A stretch of DNA of 64,000 nt from Nannobrachium achirus (GCA_963921795.1 OY997659.1:24598659-24662658); one strand, 5' to 3'. Shown: positions 48,741 through 62,077, counted from the stretch's first letter. Numbers and translations are program-made. The notes: generated by a model not told the origin, from the sequence alone.

Positions 48741-49937
48741 GAGAAAGGCAACAGGGGAGAAGACCACTAACCCTATAGAATTAAATGAGCAGTTTAAACA
48801 ATTTTATACAACCCTCTATACATCAGAACCACCTGCTGACCCACTAAGTGTCCAAACGTTCTTAGATGGCTTAACTATACCAGAGATTTCCCCAGAGGAC
48901 CAAAAGCAGATAGATAAGGAGATATCGGCAAGCGAAGTTCTAAAAGCAATCAAATCAATGCAGAGCGTTAATGGCTTTTTGATCGAAATTTACAAGGAAT
49001 TTGCTGATAAACTGGCTCAGATCCTCAGCCAATTATACATGGAAATATTTGAACAGTGTCAATTACCTCAAACTATGACGCAGGCCATCATATCAGTATT
49101 GCTTAAAATAGACAAAGACCCCTTATCATGCGGTTCGTACCGCCTAATAAGCTTGTTAAATTGTGATTACAAAATCCTCACTAAAATACTAGCCACCCGT
49201 ATTGAATCAGTGAATCCATCTAATTTTTCATGACCAAACAGGCTTTATTCCATGCCGTCAGTCATTTTACAACATGCGTTGCTTGTTTAACATCCTATAC
49301 ACCCCATTCTGAAAAACAGCCAAAGGTCACAGAGGTCACAGAGGTTGTGATCTCGCTGGACGGCGCCAAAGCATTTGACCGTGTTGAATGGCAGTATCTA
49401 TTTACGGTCCTGGAGAGATTTGGGTTCGGTCCGTTGTTACTAACCTGGATCATAATATTATGTAAATTGCCTATGGCTGCTGTACGGACGAATAACAACA
49501 TTTCTGGTTACTTTCCACTTCATAGGTCCTGCAGGCAGGGTTGTGGTCTCTCCCCATTCCTGTTCGATTTAGCAATCGAACCCCTCGCTATAGCTATCCG
49601 GACAGATGATGACATTAGGGGTATCTCTAGAGGGGGTAGAATAGAATTCATAAGTTATCGCTATATGCGGACGACCTACTTCTGTATACTGTATATCCAG
49701 CCCGGCACAGTCGATACCAAAAGTATTACTTACTTTAGAGAACTTTGGTCACCTGTCGGGTTACAAGCTTTTAAGCTAAACTATTCAAAAAGTGTACTTT
49801 TCCCAATTACCCACACAGACGAAATTTACTCCAATTTCCCATTCAAACTTGAACTCAAAGCATTCACATATTTGGGAGTGAGAGTCGCCAATACAATGGA
49901 GGAACTATATAAATATAATTTTAAAACGCTGACTTAA
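48739..49937 (+). pseudogene. L1 ORF2 reverse transcriptase remnant
   Basis: Segment 1 (48739-49230): EQFKQFYTTLYTSEP, then SGNG-like and SYRLISLLNCDYKILTKILA. Segment 2 (49230-49937, new frame): VVISLDGAKAFDRVEWQYLF, CRQGCGLSPFLFDLAIEPLA, AFKLNYSKSVLF. The catalytic YADD is intact at nucleotide level (TATGCGGACGAC, 49664-49675) but lies in a third frame because of a local shift. Confidence 0.85.
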
Positions 49938-50725
49938 CGAACAACACAAGACTTCAAGAGATAGTCTACACTACCACATTAGCTGGTCGCATTAATATAG
50001 TTAAAATGACGGTTTTACCCAGATTTCTCTATCTCTTCCAAATGATCCCTATATTCGTATCAAAAGCAACGTTTAAACAATTAGACAGATTCATTTCATC
50101 CTTTATTTGGAACAACAAGAACCCCAGAATGAAAAAAAAATGTTTTAGAAGTCCCTAGAGATGCGGGGGGCCTAGGACTACCCAACTTCCTCTGGTATTA
50201 CTGGGCGGCAAATATTGCTAAGTTTCCATATTGGAGGCACACATATGAATATGAACAGGGTCCAGACTGGGTTCACATGGAGTTACTATCCAACCCCCTG
50301 CCAATGCTTACCTCTTCATTACCATTCGGCCAAATCACACAGCCCACAAACCGGTGGTTAAATCCTCACTCAAAATATGGCTACAGTTCCGGAAACATTT
50401 TGATTTAAGACAACCTAGTAGATTTCTCCCTGTGTTTAACAATCCTCTCCTCCCCCCATCTGTGATGGATAATGCATTTCAGTGTTGGCATAGGAATGGA
50501 TTGGTGTTCTTTTGAAACGCTTAGAGCAGATCATGATATACCCAAGACCCATCGCTTTAGGTTCTTTCAGATTTCGCAGCTTCTCCCAGACAGTGTTTAC
50601 TTCATATCCCTACAAGCCACCCAAGAATCACTTAGATGTTATTCTGGAATTTAGCCCCTCTGACAAAAAACAAGTGTCTATGATCTATTCTTACATAAAA
50701 CCTGAAACCGGTAACTTGGGATACG

Positions 50726-51313
50726 GTGAAGATCTCCGGGGAGAGGGATCTGGGTGAAGAGCTTTCGGAGGAGATGTGGCAGAGCAGTTTACTACGTATT
50801 CACTCGTCCTGCATGTGCATACGCCATGGTTTGAATCAATTTAAAATACTGCACAGACTCCACTATTCAGGGAAAAAGCTGGCCAGACTATTCAACATTC
50901 CGGACCCTGGCTGCCCGAGATGTAGCCAGACCCCATCCTCATTAGGCCACCTGTTTTGGACATGCCCCTCCCTTGAGAACTATTGGCGACAAATATTTGA
51001 TGTGCTCTCACGTATATGTGGAACAGAAATAATTCCTTCTTTACACACAGCCATTTTTGGCATAATTCCCCCTGATTGCTCAGTCACACCTCCTCAAGCT
51101 AATGCGGTGGCATTTGCCTCCTTGCTGGCTCGCAGACTAATTCTTCTTAATTGGAAATCAAAGAATGTGCCCTCTTTTTCACAATGGTTGAAGGAGGTCC
51201 TCTCCTTCATACCTTTAGAGAAACTCAGATATAAAACATGTGGAGCCAGCAAGAACTCTGTCCTAGCCTGGACCCCTTTTATTGTCTTTGTTGGGGAACC
51301 TCCCTTTAATTAA
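50726..51313 (+). pseudogene. L1 ORF2 C-terminal region remnant
   Basis: An open stretch includes MWQSSLLRIHSSCMCIRHGL, NQFKILHRLHYSG and a cysteine/histidine motif CPRCSQ..LGHLFWTCPSL typical of the L1 ORF2 C-terminus. The reading frame ends naturally with TAA at 51311-51313. The section between 49937 and 50726 is degraded. Confidence 0.8.
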
Positions 51314-51748
51314 CCTATCAGATTGTACTGTATTTACTTATTCTATCTATTTGAAGCCAATGACGAGAGATGTCTCTGTCCAAGGGTGTAATATTTTGTC
51401 CTACTGCTTGTGTTTGTCGTCATGTTTTGTTTTTGTTTGACTATTGTCTTAATTCTGTTTTTTTTTTAACGTTTTTTGGAGCCTAGGGTGGGTGGGGCGG
51501 GTGGGAGGAAGGGAATGTACTTTTTTGCACATGTATTACTAAATATTTTATTGTCATATTTTTATTCTGGTGTTTATTTCTTCAAGTCAGTTTCATTTTG
51601 TTCTAAAACAACGTAACACTATTAGTGTTATGTTATTTGTTATAGTTTATAAGCTTGTATATTCATAAGGTCAGTGTTTCTCCCACAACAATAAAATGTA
51701 TATTGGCATAAGAAAAAAAGAAGAAGAGTCATCTGTTAGGCTTTGAGT

Positions 51749-51788
51749 GTGGGTGTGGGTGTGGGTGTGTGTGTGTGTGTGTGCACAC

Positions 51789-51819
<31 letters not shown>

Positions 51820-51826
51820 CGTGCAG
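51749..51826. repeat. (GT)n microsatellite, interrupted
   Basis: GTGTGG units, then GT runs broken by GCACAC and GCGTGCGT, shortly after the L1 end. Confidence 0.9.
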
Positions 51827-52124
51827 ATGATGACTACAAATGTGATCACTGAACTGTTTGAGTGTGTACAGTTCTATTCACGGAAGAAAGGGATGGTAAA
51901 GGCTTACTTGACCTGCATAATGATGACATGCTATAGAAAATATTCAAGCAACACTGAGACAGAGATAACTCGACAATGACATGTACTGTACACAATACAA
52001 AATATCCAATGCAATTTGTTGTGCATAGAGTTGTTCTGATACCGATACCAGTATCAGAAATGCCTCTGATGCAGCCTAAATGTTGAATCTGTTATCAGTG
52101 AGTATGCAAGTCTATGCACAGATA

Positions 52125-52424
52125 CGGGGGGCACGGTGGTGCAGTCGGTAGCACTATCGCCTCACAGCTAGAAGGTCCTGGATTCGATTCCTGCCGGGGG
52201 ATGCTGTGGGAGCTGGGGGGCGTCTTCTCTCCTCCACGGGGTCTTTCTGTGTGGAGTTTGCATGTTCTTCCCATGTCTCCTATGGTTGATACCCTCACAA
52301 AAACATGCAGTAATCCTGGTCTTTATAATGCCTTTATTATAAAGGATTACAGTTTAGGCAATTGGCACTGGTTGAAGAATGGTTTACAAAATCGTGGGAT
52401 AAGAATATTTGGAAAATAAATAAA
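52125..52424 (+). mobile_element. tRNA-derived SINE with target-site duplication
   Basis: It starts GGGGGGCACGGTGGTGCAGT, has a tRNA-like head (TAGCACTATCGCCTCACAGC; B-box-like GGATTCGATTCC), a body and a 3' domain (GGCAATTGGCACTGG), and an AAAATAAATAAA tail. TATGCACAGATA occurs directly before (52113-52124) and after (52425-52436), a 12-bp target duplication. An internal deletion relative to the copy at 35506 removes part of the body. Confidence 0.85.
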
Positions 52425-52435
52425 TATGCACAGAT

Positions 52436-52564
<129 letters not shown>

Positions 52565-55108
52565 ACGCACAGTATCTCCGCATCGACCAATACGCGAGAT
52601 CAAGTATTGAAATCAATACTTTAAAGGATAAAATTACAGTATATCGTAAAATCTCTAGTTACTTAATTCACATATTGACAGCACTTGTACCAGACCCCAT
52701 GGCTACTACTTCCACGCTGGATTATAAAGCCTTTTTGCATTGTCAGGAAACAGAGGAGCTAAGGGATTTTAGTCAAAGTGTGAGTGTTAAATAAGCTGTG
52801 ACAGAATCTGACAAGAGGCAGAAATACCCCTTCCCCCTCCGGTATTCTCTTTTACACTCTCCCAACCATTTTAATCTGCCCTTAATACCATCCCTTGCAG
52901 ACTCAACTTTGATCACTGTCATTTTGCAAACTTACAGGGTTGGAAGGATTGAGACGTATACATTATTCATCACACACTCCAATTTTGCTCCCTTCTTCTG
53001 TCTGTAATGCTCTTCTCTCATCTTGCTGTCAGTTTTGTCTTTTGTTCAATTGCTCTTGGTCTGTAGAATGGCACTGATCTTTTTGTAAATCGGTCTACAA
53101 AGCCTGAGACATTTTAACACACAATTATGAAGGTACAGTATGTTTTCTTTGTGTTCATTATTATTTTTGTTTGTTGTAACAGTTTGTACTAATACCAATA
53201 ACTACCCTTTTGAGGGCATTCAGTCTAAGTATAGTGTCAGCAGGCATGTAATACAACAAACAATAATACTACTGCCCATATATTTGTTTCATTGTACCAG
53301 AGGTAATATGAACCTCTGACCAACACAGGGAGTGCCTTGAGCAAGAACAAACACTTAAATGCCAGCTCCCCTGACCCAAGCCGCACCTCAGAAAATCACA
53401 TAAAGCATGCATGAGTCATGGAGTCTAAAGCTATAGCCGTTGCGTGAAATGAATGAGAAAATTGCAGTAGTGCAAGCCTTTTACAGTAGATTTTCTTTTA
53501 AGCAAATGGATTTCAGACTTATCTCCACCACTTTAAAGAGATCACCATATTAAACCACTTGACATTTCCCAAGTGATTTATGGGTAGGCCTTTATAAAAT
53601 GCTCAGGAAAGAGTTAACACAAATCATTCCATATTGAGGTCAAAGGTAAACTGTGCATTGACTGACAGCACAACACATTTATATGCTGAAGCTGGGTTTA
53701 TGTCGACCCAGGATTGAGTAGTAATACCTGTTTTACTTTTCAGCACACTGAGAAACACTGACATGCTTGAAATGGCAGACCAAGAGACAACTAGGGAATC
53801 ATTACAATTATAACATTTGTCTTATTTTAAAATGTTAAATGCTACAAACGGCCATTATACAGTAACAGATTCCTTGTTATGAAGTGCCATTCTTCATATT
53901 TTATACCCATGCATCATTACTTGGTGGCAGAGAGATGATATGGAGCGCTTCTCTTTTGCTACTGTACAGTAGATGTCAGGAATAGAACAATCTGTCCAAA
54001 AAACACTTGTTTGGGACAGTAAGCTACTGCAATGGCTTTATATTTAGCATTCATCAAATGTCTGTTTACCTGTCACTTTGCAAAGGACAGTGGGAGAGTT
54101 GTGCAAACAGCCACTCATCTTAAGTCAACATGCACTGTACCACTGCCACTTTAGCAGTTATGGAAACCAAGTGGAATTATAATTATGAATTGCTGTCTGG
54201 AAAAATGTATGTTTTCAAGTAATATATGGCGGTGGCAGGATTCATTAGAACCATTTGAACTTGTGGAGGGATAGGAAAATGCGGTCCCTTCAGAGCAGAA
54301 CAGCAAACAAAACATTTGATTCATTTGTCCTGTAATCATTGAACAATGCCAGCTGGTCCCTTGCCACAGGCTGCTTCCGTGTCAGATATTCAATCTGAAG
54401 AAGTTTGACAATGTACATCCCTCAGATGTTTTATTTCCTTATTTATTTCCACCAAAATACTAATGAGTCTTCAAAATCTAAGTAACAAATGCCCTCTCCT
54501 TGCTTCTCATTTCCAGCACAGCAGTCCTCCCACATCCACTCCGTGTAGTCTTGAGTCAATTAGCGCAGTATTGTGAAATGCTATTTCTGTTCCGATACAT
54601 TTACGGGGCTCCTCGAAAGGCACCACTCTTCTCAGAGGAGAAAAGCAAAATGCCGTCTGGAGCAAAGATCGCTTTGGCAATAAAGGTAGATTTTCTCTGG
54701 GGAAGAGAAATGAAGTTAAGCTACACTAAAAGGATTTAAGCCTTACTTGTACTTTGTCGTACGATGGTTTATAGTAAATTAAGCATTACACACAAGTCTT
54801 CATAACTTGAATGGATAATGCCATCATCACACAGGTTTTTTATGACACTGACTAAGAGTGCACTGTGAGGTTTGAATACCTCCCGTATAGTTGTGGAAGG
54901 GATGATCAAAATAGTGGAGTAGGAGACGGCAGAAGAAAGGAACCTCTCAGCGCCACTTTCACCAACAATGTGTGCATAATTTTAATTGAAAATCACACAA
55001 CTGTTATATCACTAGCCTGTGTGCCATCTCAATCAGAAGAAATATGTCGTAAACGATTAATTAACCTTGTATTGGCAGTGTGACTGACAGCTGTGAAAAA
55101 ACAGCTCC

Positions 55109-55109
<1 letters not shown>

Positions 55110-55153
<44 letters not shown>
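55110..55153. repeat. (CA)n microsatellite
   Basis: 44 bases of pure CA. Confidence 0.95.
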
Positions 55154-55155
<2 letters not shown>

Positions 55156-55420
55156 ACAGTGTATAAAAAGTGAACAAAATGTTCAGAAATGTGTGTTTTG
55201 TAGATTATGTCTGCTTTTGTAAGGAACATGCATTTGTGGGATGAGCACCATCCATAGCTGAGTACTGTATGTGGGTTGTGCCCATGGAAAATGTGTAAAA
55301 TCTCTGCTAACTTATCCCACAAATGTATGTTCTAAATCTAAAGTCTAATAAAGTGGATTTCTAGCGGTATAAAATGTATTGACAATGTATTTTATTTTAT
55401 ATACAAGTATACATACCGGT

Positions 55421-55421
<1 letters not shown>

Positions 55422-55493
<72 letters not shown>
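55422..55493. repeat. (CA)36 microsatellite
   Basis: 72 bases of pure CA, about 270 bases from the preceding CA array. Confidence 0.97.
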
Positions 55494-55499
<6 letters not shown>

Positions 55500-56122
55500 C
55501 ACAACTGTTGAAGAGTATCTGCACGTGCCTTGTACATACATACGGGCATTGTGATACTGGATTTCATGGGTTTTCATCTGAAAATAATTATTAAGGAATG
55601 GAATGTAGGTGATTGTAATCACTCAAAATTGTTAATTGAAGTATTTTATTTCAGTGATTAGAATATGTTGAGCCCTAGACAATAAATGGAGTTAAACCAT
55701 GGTTGGAAATCACCTCAATTCCTCATAGTTTGGGGGGGGGGGGCTTTATGTTGGTCATTTCGTCATTTTGCGAGTGCCCTACGTATATTATTAGGCTTAT
55801 TCATTCCATTTTATTCATAAGAGTTGTGGGGGCATGCATTACATTTAGTAAAAGTAGCAAGATGTTAAATATTTCTCTTAGATTTTTTATTCCTGAAGAG
55901 GACGAGTATCATACAATGTCTTTGATGCCTTTAAGGAGAAACCAGATTTCATGGCATGGATTGGGGAAACAGAACGAATAGGGGGCTGTGATAGACCCTG
56001 TGGCTATATAAAGATTATAGTCATAACATTATTGCTTTCATTACATTGGAGGGAGAATATGGACTCTTAACCACATGAACCCTAGCGACCCTGTGTTGGG
56101 CATGTTATAATACGCTAACATT

Positions 56123-56181
56123 CTGCGAAAATAGATTGTAGATCACATGGGACAGATCTACAAGATCAGGTATTTTCGCAG
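56123..56181. repeat. Palindrome family 1 member, divergent
   Basis: Perfect outer arms CTGCGAAAATA and TATTTTCGCAG enclose GATTGTAGATC..CAGATCTACAAGATC, a shortened core. Confidence 0.75.
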
Positions 56182-57270
56182 TTTGTAGCATAAAAGGGTT
56201 TAAGTGGTTAAGACAAATGTGGCGACTACTTGTTAATATTATAGCCCCATCTCTAAATCTAGAAGTAAACTGTAACACTTAAGTTGAAATTTCAATGAAC
56301 ACATTAAAATGCAAGTATGAATTATCCTTTTTGTAGCATATAGTGACTACAGTATGTACTGTAAGCCTACTGTAGGTCAAGTTGATTTTCATGTGTAAAG
56401 AGTGGTGTGCAGCTGTAGTAACTAGTAAAGTATTTATGAAATACCTACAGTATGAATGCTAAGGATTGTTTTGTGCTTATAAGGCCCAGGTATTGATGTT
56501 TTCAACTTAAGTGCTACTTTAAGTGAGTGAAAGCTGCTTAATATTGTGCCCATTTCCAATATGCCACATGAATAATGCCAATATAAAATGCATCATCCAG
56601 CAGCATTATGCTCAATCAACTAATAAATTCATAAAATCTCACATGGTAAAATATTCTGTACATGAAATACCAAAAAAATACAGCTGTGAATAAACATGGA
56701 AATGGTAACAAGGTAATATAGTTAAGGCTAAACATCTTTGTCTAATTACCTTTGTCTAGCTAATTCAATAAGAGTAGCATGCAATCAACGTAACATTGCC
56801 ACAATTTTACATTAAACAACAAAAGCAATCAACTCAAAACAAATGTATGTGCCCTTCGCCACCACAAATTAGAACCATGTAATGTAGGTTTTCATTGTTG
56901 TAAACCATATGGCTTTGTGCAACTGTTCACTGTCAGTAAAATTCACTATCGAAATAATCTTTGTAAAATAATATATCAATAAACGTCATGCCAGAAATTA
57001 GTGAAACTCTGTTCTACATGCGCTAGGTGTTTTCTTACATGCCAGATTGTGCTAGTTGTACATCATCCTGAAAAAAATCCAGAGGTCTCTCATCATAGCA
57101 TGTACGCTTACATCCAGGAACGTGTGTGCTGTATTCCATCACCCTACTTTATATAAGGTGTATGTGCACATTATTCATATTCTACATTTCTTTTGATAAA
57201 AGAATATTGTCCATTAATAAATCGGGAATTGTACATGGGGTTAGGGGTGAGTTTAAATATTTAGCCTGTT

Positions 57271-57869
57271 TTACGTGAAGCGATCTGAATTCATCTTTCT
57301 GAGTTTAGGGGGCAGGTGTCCGTCCATTCTGCCCCCTCCTCCCCCTGCCAGTCGCTGCAGCTTGGGAGGTAAGTCTGCCACTGACTTGCTCATGGGCTCC
57401 GTGCAGATCTTGGAGCCCAGCTTGCCGGCCTGCTTGTCGTCAGAGACCCCGGGCACCGAGCTGATGCGTTGCAGCTTCATGGGCAGGTCTCCGAAGCTGT
57501 ATGTCATCTCCGAGGTGGTGGAGCTCATCCGCAGCAGCTTCTTGGGCAGGCCATCGCGGCCCTGCATCTTCTGCAGCTTGGTGGGGAGCTTGGTGGCACT
57601 TTCATTGTCCTCCAAGGTCTCCAGGCAGTCCAGGGAGCTGTTCTTCTCCCCGCTGTTGCACAGGGACGGAGCCATGAGGGGCGAGGAGAGGAGCAGCGCC
57701 TCCTCCTGTTCTTTAACACTGTGCGGCGTCGTATTCACCTCGAAAGTGGCATGGAACTGTGAGTAGTCCACCTTGAAGAAGCCCTCCTCTAAGGAGATGA
57801 CGGGGTAGAAGCGGTGACCCCACAGAACCTCGTCCTCGGTGTAAGACGTCCTCGCTTGGCAAGTCATCC
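57271..57869 (-). CDS. kcnj3: kcnj3 (GIRK1/Kir3.1) last coding exon
   Basis: On the minus strand an acceptor TTTTCGACAG precedes GG-ATG-ACT-TGC; the exon starts at 57869 with two bases completing a split Gly codon, and 198 codons follow to the stop at 57271. The peptide [44 protein letters not shown] is the end of the Kir cytoplasmic beta-sheet domain. The long tail with repeated P(M/P)KLQR-type motifs and the terminus [14 protein letters not shown] are diagnostic of GIRK1. GIRK1 is a subunit of G-protein-gated inward rectifier K+ channels, working with GIRK2 or GIRK4 and binding G-beta-gamma through its cytoplasmic domain. Earlier exons (pore and membrane segments) are not in the window, so the upstream intron exceeds 6 kb. 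Teleosts may have two paralogues; I cannot say which this is. Confidence 0.95.
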
Positions 57870-58569
57870 CTGTCGAAAACACACAAACAATGCACAGAAT
57901 AAATCACACTTGGCTGGATGAATAGTTTGCTAGTTATTACTACAAATTAACTTTCAATGTTGAATTCTTTGTGGCAAATGACATTGCCATTGTCTTGTCA
58001 GTGCACAAAATGTAAGAATACTTCATGTTTTGTTTTGGAGATTAAACATTTGACTATCATATTAAACAGACAGGCCTGATTCAATTACATCCCTGGCCTG
58101 GTGCCCTTAGCTTCAACATTGGGGTGTTCTTACATTGTTTTTGTGCCATTTTCAGATCACTAAACGAACACTGCAAACAAAACTGCATCAATAAATTAGT
58201 ACTTATTAGCGAGGCATCTGCTTACATAAAATGTTTAATTGATTTTCAGAGAGCAAAAATTACAATTATGAGGAAGTTCCAGTCATTTTGAAGAAGCAAA
58301 TGTGCTGCTTAATCATTTGCCGTGTATACAATTAATTACTTGAACTACACACTGCATTAAAATAGTTGAATGGAGGCATTCAGCTAATGCAGTTTGTATC
58401 CTGAAATTATTTCATTTCCTTGACTTTGTGCAGTGCACATTTGTTTAAAGTGTCATATTTATCCATACAGAACTGTTCAGAACTGACTGATAATAATTAC
58501 TCAACGGACTGAATCAAGCAGCCGTAAAGACACCTAATGTCTGTGTAATTTGATGAACATACTATACAG

Positions 58570-59010
58570 CATACAGTGGCAACTGGCGGCCCGGGGGCCA
58601 CATGCGGCCCCCACCATCACTTAATGCGGCCCTCAGGTCAATATCGGTCTATATCTCGTAGCTTAATGACTAGTATTACAATTTTATTTTATTTTATGTC
58701 CAATGTATTTGTATTTAAGTTCATCAAGTTAACATACATAACGTAAGAATAAATGTATTTAAAAAATAATAATACTTTTCAGGATTCCAATTAAAAAATA
58801 GCAAAAAATAATTCACGATTCCACTTAAACCATAATAAAAAATAAATAAATACATATTTTTGCTACTTTTTTTGTGACAAACTACTAACTAGAATGACAA
58901 AGTAGGGCAATAATTTTAAAAAGAAATGTACGGAGATAAGAGGTTTGGGCCCTCTGGAGTGAATGTGGGAATATAGTGGGCCTCTCCGTCATCAAAGTTG
59001 CCCACCCCTG
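58570..59010. mobile_element. hAT-like non-autonomous element with 8-bp target duplication
   Basis: The right end GTTGCCCACCCCTG (complement CAGGGGTGGGCAAC) and the left end with GTGGCAACTGGCGGCCCGGG are the well-known fish hAT terminus followed by GGGGGCCACATGCGGCCC. CTATACAG lies immediately outside both ends (58562-58569, 59011-59018). No transposase. Confidence 0.85.
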
Positions 59011-60424
59011 CTATACAGTATGTGATTTTGACTGTTGGATCCCTGTCAATATTCTGGGGCAAAGGCTCTGTTTATAAAATGCCAAAAACATTGCAAATAA
59101 AATGCATCTTTTTATCTTCTTTAAATATACAGCACCGTACACATCCAAACTCCAGCTGCTTAGCAATTCTGTCCACACCTTGACCTTGGTTAGTCACAGC
59201 AGATAAAAGATTATGATAGTTAAATTAGGAGGCAAACCGCAGGAGTGCTGACTGCAGATACAGTAGGGGCTGTAGGAGATTAAGCTCACACTAATATTTC
59301 CTTGGAAAGTAAATGCTTTCTTAAACAACAAAGGTAGATTTAATCCAAAGCACCAACGTTTACACATGACGCCTCTGTTCTCAGGAATTTCTCAGCCGTT
59401 TCTAAGCTGAGACGAGTTTGAAAATCCTTGCTGAAAGCGCTTAATTGCATCCTTTCAAGACTACTAAATAAAAGCACGAAACCTAATTAAGATTATCTAT
59501 TTACTATCTTCCAGTCATTTTTCCAGTTGTGAAAGCATGTTTGTGCATGTGTGCGATTGTCCTACATTATGGTGTATTTGGCATAAATATTAAGGGACAT
59601 GGAATAGCACTGCATGCTTAACACTCCCCTCACATCCTCATAAACAAATTAATACAATTAGTGAAATTGTGAGATTAGAATTAATGAGCAGCAACATTAA
59701 TTTGTTTCACACTAAGTTATGGACTGATTATCAGGGATAATCCACTTTCTACTTGTCATTATTATTCATATCTTCGTATATTCATCTAAAGAAACTTGCA
59801 TTTAGAACAAAGCCCTTTTAAACACAATACATGTTTTACAGGCTTTCAGAAAGTGAATAGTGAATTTTACACCTCATAATTGTCTGCAACAATATACTTG
59901 AATTATACCTTAGTTATATCAACCAAGCACAGTAAACAACAAACTCCTTTTAGCCCAGAGTAAGGGCTGATAAAAAACTGGGGAAACTCATGTTGAGGCT
60001 TGCTGAAGTCCATTAGGACCTGTGTGGTTGCAGGATATTAATATCACATGTTTTAATTACTGCCTATTGCTCTGGCAGCAACAAATGATTCATAAATAAA
60101 ACTACATTTATATTTTGTCTTAAAAAGAACTGACTTTCAAGCTGAATTCTGTTATTTTCAGCGAGTAACACCATCATACGATTAGGCTTTAGTTCTCACT
60201 CACTCCTATACAAAGACTACCACACATTGTGTGGATGTTTGTCTTTATGGATACTAGAGGCATCTGTGTTTCCGCCCAATTCCCAAGGTCATGAAATAAT
60301 TCACCAATAACAGCTCTGTACACAATCACAGATGTGCAAGAGGGTGAACATCAAATGTGGTTGGGGTATAAAGTATTACTTCCGCATGATCACCTCAGAA
60401 TCCTACAGTAAGTGCTTTAGGTAT

Positions 60425-60915
60425 TAGGGCATTAACGACTTGTGATTTTTGCAATTCGACTCGACTCGGTAAAAAGTTGAGTTGAAGTCGACTTTATCGT
60501 TTGATGACGTCATCACATCACACACGACCCCCCCAATTATTTTAGGGGGTCCCCAGATGATTAACTTTAGGTGCAACATTGTTTTCTCACTCAACTGTAA
60601 ACAAACCAACATAAAGTTTAAGTGTATAGACTATAGAGGATATCTGCACATTTCTTAAGTGACAATTTAAGGACTTTTTAATACCTCTATAATGACAAAT
60701 TTAACATTGTCCAAATTGTCAAATATATAGAGGCAGAAATTGTGAAAATAGCCGATTTACATGCTCACAACGCCTCGCATCACGAGGCATTGTGAGCATG
60801 TAGATATGCTATTTTCACAATAGAAAGTGTTTTTGTTTTTTTTAAACTCTTTCTTTCTCTGGTGGGAGTCGACTTGTGAAAAAGTCGACTTGTCGACTTT
60901 TTCGTTAATGCCCTA
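60425..60915. mobile_element. hAT-like non-autonomous element with 8-bp target duplication
   Basis: TAGGGCATTAACGA (60425-60438) and TCGTTAATGCCCTA (60902-60915) are perfect 14-base inverted termini. TTAGGTAT is duplicated outside them (60417-60424, 60916-60923), as expected for hAT transposition. Inner sequence has AGTCGACTT palindromic motifs, and a palindrome family 1 member sits inside. Confidence 0.92.
60739..60821. repeat. Palindrome family 1 member, near-perfect, inside a hAT-like element
   Basis: 39-base arms (ATTGTGAAAATAGCCGATTT.. and ..CTATTTTCACAAT) with four mismatches and a 5-base centre (CATCA). The core reads TTTACATGCTCACAACGCC. Confidence 0.92.
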
Positions 60916-62059
60916 TTAGGTATATGGAACAGTGTTGCAGCGAGTAAGGCCAGAGGAGCTAATGGGGAACTTGAAGCCGAAAAGAATGAATGTGTGTGAA
61001 TAGAAATCAAGTTGCACTGGCAGTTTGTAACATCGCTCGTAGCCAAAACCTCATCATAATTTGTTTATCAACATGATTGACATCTTATAGTGAGTGTCAA
61101 GAAGTGAAACCACTTTTTGGTCTTTTAATGACATTGTTACCGCCACTAATCAGTAGACTTTGTTGCTGTATTATTAAATGTGTGTTGTGTGCCACAATAG
61201 TAAAAGGCTGAGCAGAGACACAGAATGCATAGACAGTTAATATCACTTATTTTGATATTGCCCTGGGAGCTCTAATAAACACTCTGTAATGCTATCAAAA
61301 TCAAATTCTAATATGTACCCAAAGGCCCCCTCCCTGTGAAAAAATACAAGATAGCAATATTCCCCTGTTCCATTGCATTAATGACATGAAACGTATTTCT
61401 TACTCTCTATGCTTGAAATATACGCACACATATCGATCAGACGATCATAATACATTGGGAAACATATAAATGAAGGAAAATAAATTATTTTTAAAAGGAA
61501 AGTATTTTTGTCTTATTAGTGAAGTGTTATGCTGATATAAAAATTAAATCATACATGCCTGAAACTCAGTGTTTCTATGGAAACCCACAGTGTACCATAT
61601 CAGTGTATGCAGGTACCACATGACAATCACAGTCCCTTCATTTTAAGGCTAATTTATTAAGCTTTGGTGCAAAAGTGTCGCGCGACATGGCTCGATTATT
61701 ATTGTCTAAGCATAAAGCATAAATTTGCATATACTGTACATGTATTAAGTTTTAGAGCTCAGATAAAATATACTATTACTATTACATACTATTCCCAATG
61801 TTGTTGTTTTTTCAACAATCACTCAATACAAGATCATCCATCCAGCCTTCTAGGCTGGTGAAGTGCTTTAGATTGTCTAAATCATGACCTTTTACAACAC
61901 ATGAGCCCTGTTCAAAGTGCCATTGTTCTGTTGGAATAATATATTTTGGTGACTTTTCATCAGGAAAGGCCTGAGCTCATATTATATACGTCATCTTTAA
62001 TAAAGCTGAGAGTGATCTCTCCCCGACTCGAGCTTGTCACTCATATATCGTGTGTGTGT

Positions 62060-62077
62060 GGGGGGGGGGGGGGGGGG
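62060..62077. repeat. Poly-G tract (18 G)
   Basis: An uninterrupted G18 run after a short TG tract. Confidence 0.9.

Larger units (their letters stand above)
46200..51722 (+). mobile_element. L1-like LINE, full length in outline but broken
   Basis: Order on the plus strand: ORF1, a non-homologous interruption (47200-48310) containing a foldback element, ORF2 endonuclease start, a deletion, reverse transcriptase, C-terminal cysteine region, a 3' UTR, then CAATAAAATG (about 51690) and an A-rich end near 51722. Multiple frameshifts and a large endonuclease deletion make it immobile. The left boundary is approximate and I could not find target duplications. Confidence 0.8.

Noticed and set aside
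52125-52200. Functional tRNA gene suggested by tRNA-like head
   Set aside because: The body, tail and target duplication show a SINE; the sequence does not fold as a complete tRNA with anticodon arm that I can verify.
57275-57766. 163-codon plus-strand frame opposite kcnj3
   Set aside because: Shadow of the conserved minus-strand GIRK1 exon.
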